The notes: generated by a model not told the origin, from the letters alone. A stretch of DNA of 64,000 bases from Clostridiaceae bacterium Marseille-Q4145 (GCA_018223365.1 JAGTTP010000001.1:496001-560000); one strand, 5' to 3'. Counted from the stretch's first letter, positions 8,254 to 16,880 are shown. Made by a program: numbers and translations.

Positions 8254-8290
8254 AATATGCCTTTCAGCCATGGCTGAAAGGCATATTTTA
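8254..8290. terminator. Perfect-palindrome terminator
   Basis: A 30-bp perfect palindrome at 8256-8285 (left arm TATGCCTTTCAGCCA) with flanking A's and a T-run after it. It terminates the Rpn-type gene. Confidence 0.85.
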
Positions 8291-8370
8291 TTGTTCTCGC
8301 GGCCGAGCTGTAGAGCTTTTGTTTCCCTGCCTGCGGCCGGGATTAAGTGGAGCTTTCCTTGCTGCCCCGC

Positions 8371-8545
8371 GGCCGGGCCGTGGGTCTCAGCGCTCAACTT
8401 GCTTACTAAAATTCCTTCCCTTTTCGAAAACATAGGAACTCGCGGCCACCAATCTGCGTTTCTGGCCCATTTCACCTACAAAAGCTTGTTGTGGCGCCAG
8501 GAAACAGGAACTGGAGCAGGGATGGACGTGATATAGACCCACGGC
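8371..8545. repeat. Dispersed repeat, copy 2 (full length)
   Basis: About 175 bp starting GGCCGGGCCGTGGGTCTCAG and ending at GACCCACGGC. It is almost identical to 8661-8836 and contains the shorter copy-1 core. Internal direct similarity GAAAACATAGGAACT / GAAACAGGAACTGG is seen. Confidence 0.85.
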
Positions 8546-8605
8546 TCCGACAGCCTTACAAAAGAGGACGTCCACGACCCCGACAGCTTGAGCAAAGGGG
8601 CGTGC
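8540..8605. repeat. Degenerate 33-bp tandem units, array 1
   Basis: Two units beginning CACGGCTCCGACAGC (8540) and CACGACCCCGACAGC (8573), each followed by a CAAAgGGGCG-like end. Confidence 0.7.
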
Positions 8606-8660
8606 CCCATTGTTTTCTCGCCCGCGGCCGGGACTGAGGGAAGCTTGTTTTCCTGCCCGC

Positions 8661-8836
8661 GGCCGGGACCGTGGGTCTCAGCGCTCAACTTGCTTACTAA
8701 AATTCCTGCCCTTTTCGAAAACATAGGAACTCGCGGCCACCAATCTGCGTTTCTGGCCCATTTCACCTACGAAAGCTTGTTGTGGCGCCGGAAAACAGGA
8801 ACTGGAGCAGGGGTGGAAGTGATATAGACCCACGGC
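8661..8836. repeat. Dispersed repeat, copy 3 (full length)
   Basis: Near-identical to 8371-8545, from GGCCGGGACCGTGGGTCTCA to GATATAGACCCACGG. Confidence 0.85.
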
Positions 8837-8998
8837 CCCGGCAGCTTTGTCAAAAAGGGGCGGCCTCGCCTCGGCAAGGCAACAAAGGAGGCGCATCCAC
8901 GGCCCCGGCAGCTTTGTCAAAGGGGCGCGTCCACGGCCCCGGCGGCTTTGTCAAAGGGGGCGGTCACGGTCTCAGCAGACTTACAAAAAGGGGCATCC
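8831..8998. repeat. Degenerate 33-bp tandem units, array 2
   Basis: Units starting CACGGCCCCGGCAGCTTTGT at 8831 and 8898, CACGGCCCCGGCGGC at 8932 and CACGGTCTCAGCAGAC at 8965, each ending in a CAAAaGGGGC-type block, with one more diverged unit in between. Confidence 0.75.
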
Positions 8999-9007
8999 TA
9001 CACCCCT

Positions 9008-9847
9008 TTACAGATACTCCACCTCAAAGCCAGATTCCTGACAATACTCATCCACCTTTGACCCCTGATAACAGCGGATCTTGGCGGATTTATTGATGAT
9101 CCACGGGCCTATGTATTCGGGATCGTGCCGGATCTCGAGGGTGCGGAGGCGGTTGCAGCCGTGGAAGACCCATTTCCCGATATAGCGGACGCTTTCCGGG
9201 AGGCAGACTTCGGTCAGTTTCGTGCATTTGAAAAATGCAGACTCTTCCAGCACTTCCAGTGACTCCGGCAGATGAAGTTCCTCCATGCCGCAGAAGTAGA
9301 ATGCTTCTTTGCCGATGCGTTCCAGTGTCTTCGGAAATTCGATCCGGCTCAGGGATTTGCAGCGGTAAAAAGCCCGGTCACCAATGTCGATGACGCTTTC
9401 CGGGATTTTGATATATGCCAGGGAGGCACATTCATTGAAGGCGTCCTCTCTTATTTTCAACAGGAGGCTATTGTCTGCAAAATCCACCTGTCTTAATTTG
9501 CGGTCTTCTTTAAATGCGGAGGGCGGGATCTCCGACACTTTAGAGGAAATCTGCATTTCCGACAGGTGCGGGCAGGCGGAAAAGCATCCTTCCGACAGAT
9601 GATTCACGCTGTGAGCCATCCGCACTTTCGTCAGTTTTATACATCCCTGAAATGCCCGCATTCCGATTTTCTTCATACCGGATCCGATCTCCAGGCTCTT
9701 CATCTTAGGATTTCCTTTGAAAGCTTCTGCGGCGATTATCTGATATTTCTCAGGGATTGAAACTTCTTCCTGCTTCCTGTATATCACCGCACTTTTCTTG
9801 TCCAGCGTCAGCAATGGCCGCTGCGCTGATCCTTTATATTTCATCAT
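9008..9847 (-). CDS. BspA-type leucine-rich repeat protein
   Basis: A 279-residue protein made of about nine LRR_5 (BspA/TpLRR) repeats of roughly 23 residues. The pattern 'IG..AF..C..L..(I/V).(I/L)P.S(L/V)..I' is seen, for example IGDRAFYRCKSLSRIEFP and IGKEAFYFCGMEELHLP. No signal peptide or anchor is visible at either end, so it may be cytoplasmic or secreted by another route, or lack its N terminus. Such repeats usually bind proteins or surfaces. The repeat cluster lies just downstream of its stop. Confidence 0.85.
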   Translation of the reverse strand: MMKYKGSAQRPLLTLDKKSAVIYRKQEEVSIPEKYQIIAAEAFKGNPKMKSLEIGSGMKKIGMRAFQGCIKLTKVRMAHSVNHLSEGCFSACPHLSEMQISSKVSEIPPSAFKEDRKLRQVDFADNSLLLKIREDAFNECASLAYIKIPESVIDIGDRAFYRCKSLSRIEFPKTLERIGKEAFYFCGMEELHLPESLEVLEESAFFKCTKLTEVCLPESVRYIGKWVFHGCNRLRTLEIRHDPEYIGPWIINKSAKIRCYQGSKVDEYCQESGFEVEYL

Positions 9848-9917
9848 ATGGCGTTATTTTTCTCCGTTCTTTCCCTCTGCCCTGTCTCTCAGAGCTGATT
9901 GCGTAAAGACGACAACA

Positions 9918-9943
9918 CCAGCGGATGCTTTTGCACCCGCTGG
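9918..9943. terminator. Hairpin after the surface-protein pseudogene
   Basis: CCAGCGGATGC and GCACCCGCTGG form a stem with one mismatch and a TTTT loop. It lies 22 bases past the stop at 9965 on the minus strand; no long T-run follows, so terminator activity is only likely. Confidence 0.5.
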
Positions 9944-9964
9944 ATACTGCCATTTGTCCTTATG

Positions 9965-12230
9965 TTACCGTGACAGCCAGGAATGATCCTTGCTTGTCTG
10001 GTCATAGTTATAGGATCCGCCGTCAGATTTGCCTCCGCCGCTCAGTGTGGAGTGGTCGTGGCTCACCTGCTCATCCTTGATCGTATTGTTCTGTTCCATC
10101 TGCTCCCAGAGCTGGTCGGAGACGGATTTTTCCAGCACGACGGTCACCGTATAGGTACGGCTTCCGCGGCTGTTGCTCACCGTATATACCACCGGGGCAG
10201 AGAGGTTGACTGCTGCGCCGGATACCGGTGTGACAGTCGCACCACTGGATACGCTGACGGATGGAATCAGGGACGTGGTGTCCGTTCCCATCGGCATCGT
10301 TACCTGAATGGTTCCTGCAGTGTCATCAATGACACCCTGACAGCCATCAATGGAAAATGTCGTAATCGACGGTGCGGTGAGTACCTCACCCGGTGTCGAC
10401 GGATTGACTGCAGCACCATTTCTCAGGACGGTCACCTGATAGGTTCTCGCTATCAGGCCGTCACCGGTCACAGTGTAATCTACCGGATTGGTGAAATCCT
10501 GTGCCGTTCCGCTCAGAGGAATGCAGCGGGTCGTGCCATCTGACAGGGTAATGTTCGGCACCAGAGCTGTCACATCCGCATTGGACGGCACACCCTGAAT
10601 GAGAATCTGTCCCTTGTCGTGGTCAATGGTTCCGTTGTACCGCTCCTCCCCTATGGAAATGGAGAAGGCCGCGATGGATGCATAGGTATTTTTCGTCGCC
10701 TTGATGCGGTAAGCTCTCGTTGTCCCATCCTCCGCCGTCAGGGTAATGGTTACCCAGTCAGACAGGTCGAGGACCTTCTTATAATTCAGGCTCACATCCG
10801 AAGTCGCCCGCTCCGAGGTCTCGGCATAAAGCCGCAGCTGGGTCAGGTCCGCCTCCGGTCCGAGGAGCAGCTCGATCTCCATCACTCCATCGTCACCCGT
10901 CGACGTGGTGATCTTCTGAATCTCCAGTCCCCGCTGGTTCACATCCTGAATGCCTATCGTGTCTGCTTTCAGCGTCGTACCACTGGATGTCACACCCGCG
11001 CTCTGGGTTACCGTCACATGGTAAATCTTCGTGGTCTCGCCATCCTCCGCCTGTACCTGGAATGCCACCGGCTCATCCTTAATAAAGGAATAGGGCAGAT
11101 CCGGGGACAGAAGCTTCGCACCTTTGGAAAGCTCGATCTCCGGCATCAGTCCGTTCAGAGAAATATCCTCCGGAAGCGTCACCGTAATGGTTGCGGCATC
11201 CTCATCAATGACACCCGTCTTGCCCTCCAGCTTAAAGGATGTGATATTGGCTTCCTTGCTGAAGCTCTTGTTAAAATCAAATCCGTCCGCATACAGGGAA
11301 TAGGGATGTCCGGCACCGCCATTCTTCAGGAATCCCAGATACCACTGCATCGCATAGCATGCCTGGTAAGTGGCCATCTGATCTTTGTCACCACTTGTGA
11401 TGTGGTAGAAATATCCATCTGCCTCACTGGCATAGGTGTCCAACCATTTCTTCATGACACTGTTTCCATTGCCATCGCTGAATCTTGGATCCGTCGCCGG
11501 GTCAATACCCATGGAACAGAGGGCACAGATGACCTGCGCTGTTACCTCACTATTATAGCTTCCTGTTGAATAGAAAAGATAACCGTCTTCCATTCCACGG
11601 ATACCACTGATCTTTTTCTCGCCGAGAATGATCTGTAAACCTTCCTGCAGCTTCGCCTGTACTGCCGGTTCGTTCCGGTACGGATATAATCCCTGCATCA
11701 GCATGCAGACCATATCAAGATCAAATCCATCGGAACCATACACATGATTCACCACCGTATCCAGCATCGTTTCTCTGGTATATTTCGCATCCTTGGGAGC
11801 GGTATAATTCCCCATATCCATGGCGATCAGCCAGAAAATCGGTCCATTGATGGTATCGTCCTCCGGATAGTTGTAAAGCTGCGCTACCAGATCACTGATA
11901 TCCTCACCAGAAGAATGAATAATCTTCTTACCATCATTGTACTCATCCAGCTTCGTACAGTCTACCCCTAATGCGGTCAGCATCATGATCCCACGGTCAT
12001 AATCCGTCATCTTATTGCGGGCCAGCTTCTTCACTGCCGTTTCCAGATTCAGTGTCTGTGGGAGTGCATCTCCCGGCTCCCGTTTCTGATGATCGTAGAA
12101 ACCGATATTCATCCACTCCCAGTTCCGGTGCTCCGATTTTTACTGCTTTCAGCACTGGTCTCTCTACTATCTTTACCTTTGCCTGGGCACTCTTGCTCGA
12201 ATCTTCTTTGGATGTCACCGTAAAGGTCAC
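9965..12230 (-). pseudogene. Large secreted/adhesin-like protein, 5' end replaced by a group II intron fragment
   Basis: The 715-codon frame ending at 9965 encodes a prenyltransferase-like alpha-toroid region (TVVNHVYGSDGFDLDMVCMLMQ; a later YFYHITSG..QMATYQACYAMQW), followed by four beta-sandwich modules with a recurrent 'ITSFKLEG..GVIDEDAATITVTLP' pattern, as in Lachnospiraceae surface proteins. Upstream, codons for an Ig-like strand (VTFTVTSKEDSSKSAQAKVK) are in a different frame, with a stop between the two frames, and they join directly to a broken intron reverse transcriptase at about 12230. The signal peptide and N terminus are missing, so the gene is dead or expressed only as a fragment. 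Confidence 0.75.
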
Positions 12231-12629
12231 TACTTGGGTTATTGCCTGTTGAAGTGTACGGTCTACCACTGTTGGTATGCCAAGCTTTCGCACACCACCA
12301 TCTGGTTTGGGAATCTCAACTCGTCTTACTGGAGACGGAGTATACTTTCCACGATAAATGCGGTCGGTTATCTCTTGTTGATGCTCCTTTAGATATGGAA
12401 GAGCCTCTTCAATGGTCATGCCATCAATTCCTGGCGCTCCCTTGTTTGCCTTAACTCTCTTATACGCTCTGTTAAAGTTATCTTTATACAGTATCGCTTC
12501 TAAAAGTCTCGGCTGTGCACTGTCTCTTTCTTTCCATATCCGATTGAATGACCTAGACGCTTTCACATACCCTTCATGTTCCGCATTATCTCTTTGCGAA
12601 CAGCCATTGTTTTCAATGTTTTCTGCCAT
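12231..12629 (-). pseudogene. ltrA: Group II intron reverse transcriptase/maturase, N-terminal 133 codons
   Basis: Starting MAENIENNGC, it carries the RT0/RT1 region typical of group II intron proteins: NFNRAYKRVKANKGAPGIDGMTIEE, IYRGKYTPSPVRRVEIPKPDGG and LGIPTVVDRTLQQAI. After TLQQAITQV the sequence changes abruptly into an Ig-like domain of another gene, so the RT core with YADD, the maturase domain and the intron 3' end are gone. The chimaeric frame remains open to 12012, giving a 205-codon fusion. Confidence 0.88.
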
Positions 12630-13067
12630 AGACGGTCATTCCTCCTTTCTCGGTCATACTCAAGACTCCTACTGATTCGGTCCTTCACCTCTCGGCTACT
12701 ATGACCTCTGCTGACTTCTATGCGTTCAGCATTGCTTTATGCAATGATTACCTCTTTCAAGGCATACCGCACAGACCTCCCCGGGTACCACACGTTTCTT
12801 CCTCTCCATCCATCTGCCTCATTTATCATACATGATTCCGTGTAGTTATTGGGCTTTGACTTGACTTGTAGCCTTACCCTCATGCATAACCTTATATGAG
12901 ATTTCTGTTCGTCAGACCAGAGATTTGCCCGTGGTTAGTCTGTTCCCACATCCGGCTTCCTTTAGATTCCACCTCACGATGGACACCCTTGCCTTCGGCT
13001 ATATCCTTCCCACTACCGGGCGGATTCGGGACTTTAACCCGTTAGAAACGTGCGCCGCCGGGCGCAC
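12231..13067 (-). mobile_element. 5'-truncated-remainder group II intron (3' half deleted)
   Basis: The minus strand from 13067 begins GTGCGCCCGG, a group II intron 5' end, and continues through the structured domain I-III region into the reverse transcriptase frame. The 3' part (domains V and VI) is missing because of a deletion joining the RT gene to a surface-protein gene. The 5' end sits immediately after the T-run of an intrinsic terminator, the insertion preference of bacterial class C introns. The stretch 12630-13067 is therefore intron RNA, not coding. Confidence 0.8.
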
Positions 13068-13071
13068 AAGT

Positions 13072-13113
13072 AAAAAGCCCGAAAATCCAGACAACTGGAC
13101 TCTCGGGCTTTTT
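13072..13113 (-). terminator. Terminator that served as intron target
   Basis: AAAAAGCCCGA and TCGGGCTTTTT are complementary, with an inner TCCAG/CTGGA stem. It terminates the small ORF at 13127-13222 and lies a few bases from the intron 5' end. Confidence 0.85.
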
Positions 13114-13126
13114 AACACCTGGCAAC

Positions 13127-13222
13127 TTACGAAACAATGAACATCGCCAATCTATTTCTTAACTCTTCCATCAGGCAGAATGGTGCCGCTACAACTTTCC
13201 CCACAAGTTTTAACAGAAACAT
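13127..13222 (-). CDS. Small hydrophobic peptide (31 aa)
   Basis: MFLLKLVGKVVAAPFCLMEE followed by LRNRLAMFIVS, preceded by a very strong AGAGGAGGA site 8 bases before the ATG and followed 15 bases later by an intrinsic terminator. One hydrophobic helix of about 15 residues with Lys at the N side looks membrane-active. A longer frame to 13393 exists, but the ribosome binding site favours this start. It is small enough to be missed by annotation; function unknown. Confidence 0.55.
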   Translation of the reverse strand: MFLLKLVGKVVAAPFCLMEELRNRLAMFIVS

Positions 13223-13379
13223 AAGCAAATCCTCCTCTTTTTCCTTCATTAACAAAAGTATAAAAAAGAGTTTCTTACAACGCAAATTTGTTTTGGATAT
13301 TGATACATAAAACATCCCATAAATGAAAAAGTCCCACCGGGTTGCGCATGAAAAATCAGAGGCGTGATGGGTTCTGTTA

Positions 13380-13583
13380 TTAGCATAACACAACTTTTAT
13401 TGTGGCTGTCAAGATTCCTTTTCTAAAAAAGAATACAAGCTCCCACTGATTATCTTCTTTCATTTTCTCAGTTACAGACTCAGCTTTTTGTATCTGATTG
13501 ATGATGATCTGTAATCTATCCTGCGCTTGCTCATTTATATCTGCGAGGTAAGTCCAGAGTCTGATAATTAGCCAGTAACTCAT
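13380..13583 (-). pseudogene. TnpV-like transposon protein fragment
   Basis: The frame begins at the stop of the upstream PDDEXK gene and contains TYLADINEQAQDRLQIIINQ, then AESVTEKMKEDNQWEL, which matches the C-terminal half of TnpV proteins of Firmicutes transposons. The N-terminal half and the usual 'NNI...A.EI' ending are missing. A relic of an integrated transposon. Confidence 0.6.
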
Positions 13584-14590
13584 TTAATCCGTTTCTGAAT
13601 ATCTTCAACAGATGGCAGCTGCTTTTCCAGATTATCCGGCAAACTACTGGTTATTTTGTATTCGCTTACACCAATCGGCTTTGAAATATCCTTGAGTGAA
13701 TATTCTGCAACCACATTATTTTTGTTTTTGCACAGAAGCAAACCAATGGACGGATTATCCTGCTCTTTCTTCAAAATGCCATCCACGGCTGACAGATAAA
13801 AGTTTAGCTGACCAGCATATTCCGGCTTAAAATCTCCGGTTTTCAATTCGATAACTACATAACAGCGGAGATTCAGGTTGTAGAACAACAAATCAATGTA
13901 AAAATCATCACCGCCCACATTCAGGTGATACTGATTCCCCAAAAATGCAAATCCTGTTCCAAGCTCCAGAAGAAGCTTTGTGACATCCCGAACCAGTGCC
14001 TGCTCAATATCCCGTTCCAGCATATCTTCTCTGAAAGGAATAAAATCAAAGACGTATGGGGCTATCATAGTCTGTACTGCTAATTCACTTTGCGGAGACG
14101 GTAAGTGGTGCTCAAAATTTGTGACCTTATCTGCCAGAACCTGCCGCTGATACAAGTTGCTTTCAATCTGATGGACAAGAACATTTCGAGACCAGCCGTT
14201 TTCCGCTGACTTTTTAATATACCATTTACGTTCATCCATATCAGCGACCTTATCCAGAAGAACTATATTGTGACCCCATGGAATTTGTGCAACAACCTGT
14301 TGCACAAATTCTCGGTCTGGATAAATCTCTGCGAATTTTGCCATATACTTCAAATTACGAACAGAATATCCTTTGCTTTCTGGAAAAGCAATTCGAATAT
14401 CTGCTGCAAGGTTATCAATAAACTTGTTTCCCCATGATTTATGTTCATTGATCACGCAACCAATATCATAATAGAGAAGCAGCATATCTGCATTCACATG
14501 AACTGCCGCACGATATTGTGCCGCAGTAATTTCACTCTTAATATTTTCAATAATGGAAAGATACTCAGCCGTATTCATTAACATACTCAT
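13580..14590 (-). CDS. PDDEXK nuclease domain protein (YhcG/DUF1016 family)
   Basis: A 336-residue DUF1016 protein. The N-terminal helical domain contains YYDIGCVINEHKSWGNKFIDNLAADIR and GYSVRNLKYMAKFAE, followed by QQVVAQIPWGHNIVLLDK. The C-terminal PD-(D/E)XK domain shows GGDDFYIDLLFYNLNLRCYVVIELKTGDFKPEYAGQ in pieces: Asp of DFYIDLLF, then the E-x-K of VIELKTG. Such proteins are often found beside type I restriction systems or in defence contexts; here the gene stands alone next to transposon relics. No restriction genes are nearby. Confidence 0.88.
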   Translation of the reverse strand: MSMLMNTAEYLSIIENIKSEITAAQYRAAVHVNADMLLLYYDIGCVINEHKSWGNKFIDNLAADIRIAFPESKGYSVRNLKYMAKFAEIYPDREFVQQVVAQIPWGHNIVLLDKVADMDERKWYIKKSAENGWSRNVLVHQIESNLYQRQVLADKVTNFEHHLPSPQSELAVQTMIAPYVFDFIPFREDMLERDIEQALVRDVTKLLLELGTGFAFLGNQYHLNVGGDDFYIDLLFYNLNLRCYVVIELKTGDFKPEYAGQLNFYLSAVDGILKKEQDNPSIGLLLCKNKNNVVAEYSLKDISKPIGVSEYKITSSLPDNLEKQLPSVEDIQKRIK

Positions 14591-14639
14591 CGCCTCGCTT
14601 TCACGTAATTCCTATCATTATTTTCTCTATATAAGATGC

Positions 14640-14865
14640 TCATATATAATTTTTAAATAATTCAGGTAACCACATGAGCACAGATAACATTTCTGTAGTG
14701 AACCTCACATGACTAGAAGTCACATGCTTCTCAGCCGCTTTAAGCGGCAAGACTAAATATCGGCGGATACGCCTGTAACTTAGTTGCACAGATATGTGCA
14801 ATTACCCAGGCCGGATACGGCATGAATCCCACATCACAGGTAGTCCTCTGTATATCTGCCTGCAT
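14640..14865 (-). ncRNA. Predicted omega-RNA / right end of IS200/IS605 element
   Basis: The 226 bases 3' of tnpB hold no gene. On the minus strand they contain a perfect GCCGCTT/AAGCGGC hairpin, then GAGAAGC and a TGACT/AGTCA hairpin ending in GGTTCAC. This is the architecture of a TnpB guide-RNA scaffold merging with the transposon right end; the guide would be the bases just after the right end (near 14690 and below). Boundaries are inferred. Confidence 0.55.
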
Positions 14866-16194
14866 CTATGCCGCCTGCATACTGCCCAGTTCTGTACTGA
14901 GCAAAAGCAGATCTGCATAAACACATGAGGTTCTACGCTTCACAGAAGGAACTTTTGCCTCCAGTGAAGACCTTACCGTTGCCGATAAGGGTTTTAATCG
15001 TTCTCTTATAAAATATCTTGCTCCTATGTTATAGGCTGCTGACAGGTCACAATGATATCGTTTTCCTGTCGTAAATGTGCAAAGGCTGTGATTTTTAGAA
15101 TCACGAACAACTTCACCAGTTCCATCATATGCAAGTCTGCTGGTATTCCATGCACATACTCTGGATACCCGCATTCCTGTCCTGTGCGCCTGATGTTCGC
15201 ATAACTTCTGAATATCCCGTTTTCTCCACAGATGAAGCTTCTGCCTCTTTTTCCCGGTTACTTTCCCTTTCATTTTCAGATACTCGAAGACTATCACATC
15301 CGCATGGTTATTTTTGGCATATGTGGTAATCGCAGATGCCACTTTACGGGACAGCTCCATGTTCAGTCTCCTTGCATAATTGCATCTGCTCTGTACCTGT
15401 CCGGAGCCATGTTCCCGCTGAAATCTGCTGATTCGTCCCAGCACACTGTACATCTGGTCTTTTTCACTGGGGAAATTGATAAATTTTCTTCCCAGGACAG
15501 TTCCATCTGAACGCATAATGGTACAAACCGCATCTGTGTTGATTCCAAGATCCACACTGCAGATAATCTGCTCATTTACTTCCTTCTTAGATAAAGAAAC
15601 TTCCTCTGTATATGAGAACCGCAAAAAATATTTATGATGTCTCTTTTCCAGTGTGGGGGCAGAAGATTTTACCCCTGACCAATTTTTCCGCAGATACTCC
15701 ATGTCCGTATGTAGCAAATTTACTGAAAACCATTTCCAGTCATGACCATCATATAATTTCAGAAAAGCCATATCTTCATGATTTTCTGCTTCTTTGTACA
15801 TCACATCCCGGTAGAATACCGGCATTGCATGATTTTCATATACAAGCTTTGGCTTACCGTCCAGTTTCTTTTGTTTCCACAATTCCAGTCTCGTCTCATA
15901 TGAAGACACGCTTCCAAGCGCATGCTGAATCGCCGATCTGCGAAGATAAGATGGCATCTTTGGAAATTTCTGGTCAAAGTCATATCTCGCCCGGTTTTTC
16001 TTTGTGCTATGAACCAGATGCTCCGCTGCATTAAACCGTTTTTGCGGATTGACAATCCGAGAAAGCTCCTCCCAGCTCTCTTCATATACACGGATCAAAT
16101 ATCCGACTGCCTGGCGATAGATATACAGCGTATGGCGAATCGGTATATTCTGTTTTTTTATTTTCACACCATAGCTGGATACTACCTTCATCAA
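14866..16194 (-). CDS. tnpB: TnpB RNA-guided endonuclease of IS605 family
   Basis: A 442-residue TnpB-type protein. The three RuvC-like catalytic acids are visible: Asp in CSVDLGINTDAV (about residue 217), Glu in VIVFEYLKMKGK (about 305) and Asp in YHCDLSAAYNIGAR (about 383). The zinc-finger insert between motifs II and III is degenerate: where CxxC pairs are usual, the sequence has TSRLAYDGTG and NHSLCTFTTGKRYHC. It may be a divergent subfamily. The start lies 8 bases after tnpA, so the pair is co-transcribed. TnpB cleaves DNA at the excision site using the omega-RNA guide. Confidence 0.88.
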   Translation of the reverse strand: MMKVVSSYGVKIKKQNIPIRHTLYIYRQAVGYLIRVYEESWEELSRIVNPQKRFNAAEHLVHSTKKNRARYDFDQKFPKMPSYLRRSAIQHALGSVSSYETRLELWKQKKLDGKPKLVYENHAMPVFYRDVMYKEAENHEDMAFLKLYDGHDWKWFSVNLLHTDMEYLRKNWSGVKSSAPTLEKRHHKYFLRFSYTEEVSLSKKEVNEQIICSVDLGINTDAVCTIMRSDGTVLGRKFINFPSEKDQMYSVLGRISRFQREHGSGQVQSRCNYARRLNMELSRKVASAITTYAKNNHADVIVFEYLKMKGKVTGKKRQKLHLWRKRDIQKLCEHQAHRTGMRVSRVCAWNTSRLAYDGTGEVVRDSKNHSLCTFTTGKRYHCDLSAAYNIGARYFIRERLKPLSATVRSSLEAKVPSVKRRTSCVYADLLLLSTELGSMQAA

Positions 16195-16202
16195 AAACCT
16201 CT

Positions 16203-16643
16203 TTACTTTCCTGCTTCTTTTTCTTTCTGTCCTCTGATATAAGTAAGAACCTGTTCTTTACTTCGGTCACTGACTGTTACTGCACAATATGACGGATTCC
16301 ACAAATGTCCTCCCCACAATTCCCGTTTTAATTCCGGATGAGAAAGGAAAAGCTGCCGTGCAAGATTTCCTTTCATAATTTTGATCATATCCGAAATATA
16401 AAACTGTGGTTTGCAGTCGACCAACAAATGAATATGATCTGGCATAACCTCCATAGCCACAATCTGAAATTTGTATTCATCTGCAATCTCATACAACATC
16501 TTTTTACACTCTTCATCTAATCCATTCTGTAAAACCTTTTTTCGATATTTGGTACACCAGACCAGATGATACTGTAAAGAATAAACATATCCTCGACCAT
16601 ATGATAGGTCATTTTCTTTAATAATAAATATATTTTTCTCCAT
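16203..16643 (-). CDS. tnpA: IS200/IS605 Y1 transposase TnpA
   Basis: About 146 residues beginning MEKNIFIIKEN. The HUH motif is seen in VMPDHIHLLVDC, and the catalytic Tyr in VLTYIRGQKEKEAGK near the C terminus. YSLQYHLVWCTKYRKKVL is the family N-terminal strand. It catalyses single-strand excision and insertion of the element. The frame is open for 19 codons more, but the ATG at 16643 fits family length. Confidence 0.93.
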   Translation of the reverse strand: MEKNIFIIKENDLSYGRGYVYSLQYHLVWCTKYRKKVLQNGLDEECKKMLYEIADEYKFQIVAMEVMPDHIHLLVDCKPQFYISDMIKIMKGNLARQLFLSHPELKRELWGGHLWNPSYCAVTVSDRSKEQVLTYIRGQKEKEAGK

Positions 16644-16696
16644 ATTTATAATATACCATATGTTCCGCCAAAAGTAAACGTATGTTCTTTTTTCTG

Positions 16697-16750
16697 TCAA
16701 AAAAATTGCACACCTAACTCATCACTGAAGTAACGAGAATGCGGTGTGCA
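16697..16750 (-). terminator. Terminator of the Phd-like gene
   Basis: GGTGTGC (16743-16749) pairs with GCACACC (16708-16714), with a T-run following on the minus strand. Confidence 0.8.
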
Positions 16751-16751
16751 T

Positions 16752-16880
16752 TTATTCAATATCCATAACCACAAAACGCCCTCTGCCGTTCTTGGTTAAA
16801 TATACCGGTTCCCCTTTGTGACAATTTTTCAAAACTTCATTATAATTTCTTAAATCAGATACAGGTAAAATATTAGGCAT
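16752..16880 (-). CDS. Minimal Phd/YefM-like antitoxin (42 aa)
   Basis: MPNILPVSDLRNYNEVLKNC followed by HKGEPVYLTKNGRGRFVVMDIE. This is the complete DNA-binding fold of the Phd/YefM family ('SDLRNYNEVL', 'GEPV.LTKNGRGR.V'), ending exactly where the toxin-neutralising helix (normally DYEK...) would begin. A GAAAGGAG site lies 8 bases before the ATG and a terminator directly after the stop, so it looks like an expressed stand-alone gene and not a random break. No toxin gene is adjacent; the IS605 element sits downstream and may have removed it. Confidence 0.7.
   Translation of the reverse strand: MPNILPVSDLRNYNEVLKNCHKGEPVYLTKNGRGRFVVMDIE

Larger units (their letters stand above)
8290..9005. 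repeat. GC-rich repeat cluster without genes
   Basis: About 715 bp, clearly more GC-rich than its surroundings, rich in GCGGCC blocks. It contains two full copies of the dispersed repeat (8371-8545, 8661-8836) and a tandem array of degenerate units of about 33 bp. All frames here that look open are short and repeat in every copy; no ribosome binding sites support them. Confidence 0.85.
14640..16720 (-). mobile_element. IS200/IS605-family element (tnpA-tnpB)
   Basis: Carries both a Y1 transposase (tnpA) and a TnpB nuclease on the same strand, with the right-end hairpin beyond tnpB and the left end upstream of tnpA near 16650-16720. Neither terminal inverted repeats nor target duplication are expected for this family. 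Exact ends are not resolved. Confidence 0.75.

Noticed and set aside
8221..8920. Several overlapping frames of 80-96 codons on both strands in the repeat cluster
   Set aside because: They recur identically in each repeat copy, have no ribosome binding sites and overlap each other on both strands.
10619..11569. 316-codon plus-strand frame opposite the adhesin pseudogene
   Set aside because: Composition rich in Arg/His/Cys typical of an antisense shadow; the opposite strand shows clear domain repeats.
12012..12230. Extension of the reverse transcriptase frame into the Ig-like domain as a true fusion protein
   Set aside because: The junction cuts the conserved RT core and the frame later leaves the adhesin frame, so it is a deletion product and not a designed fusion.
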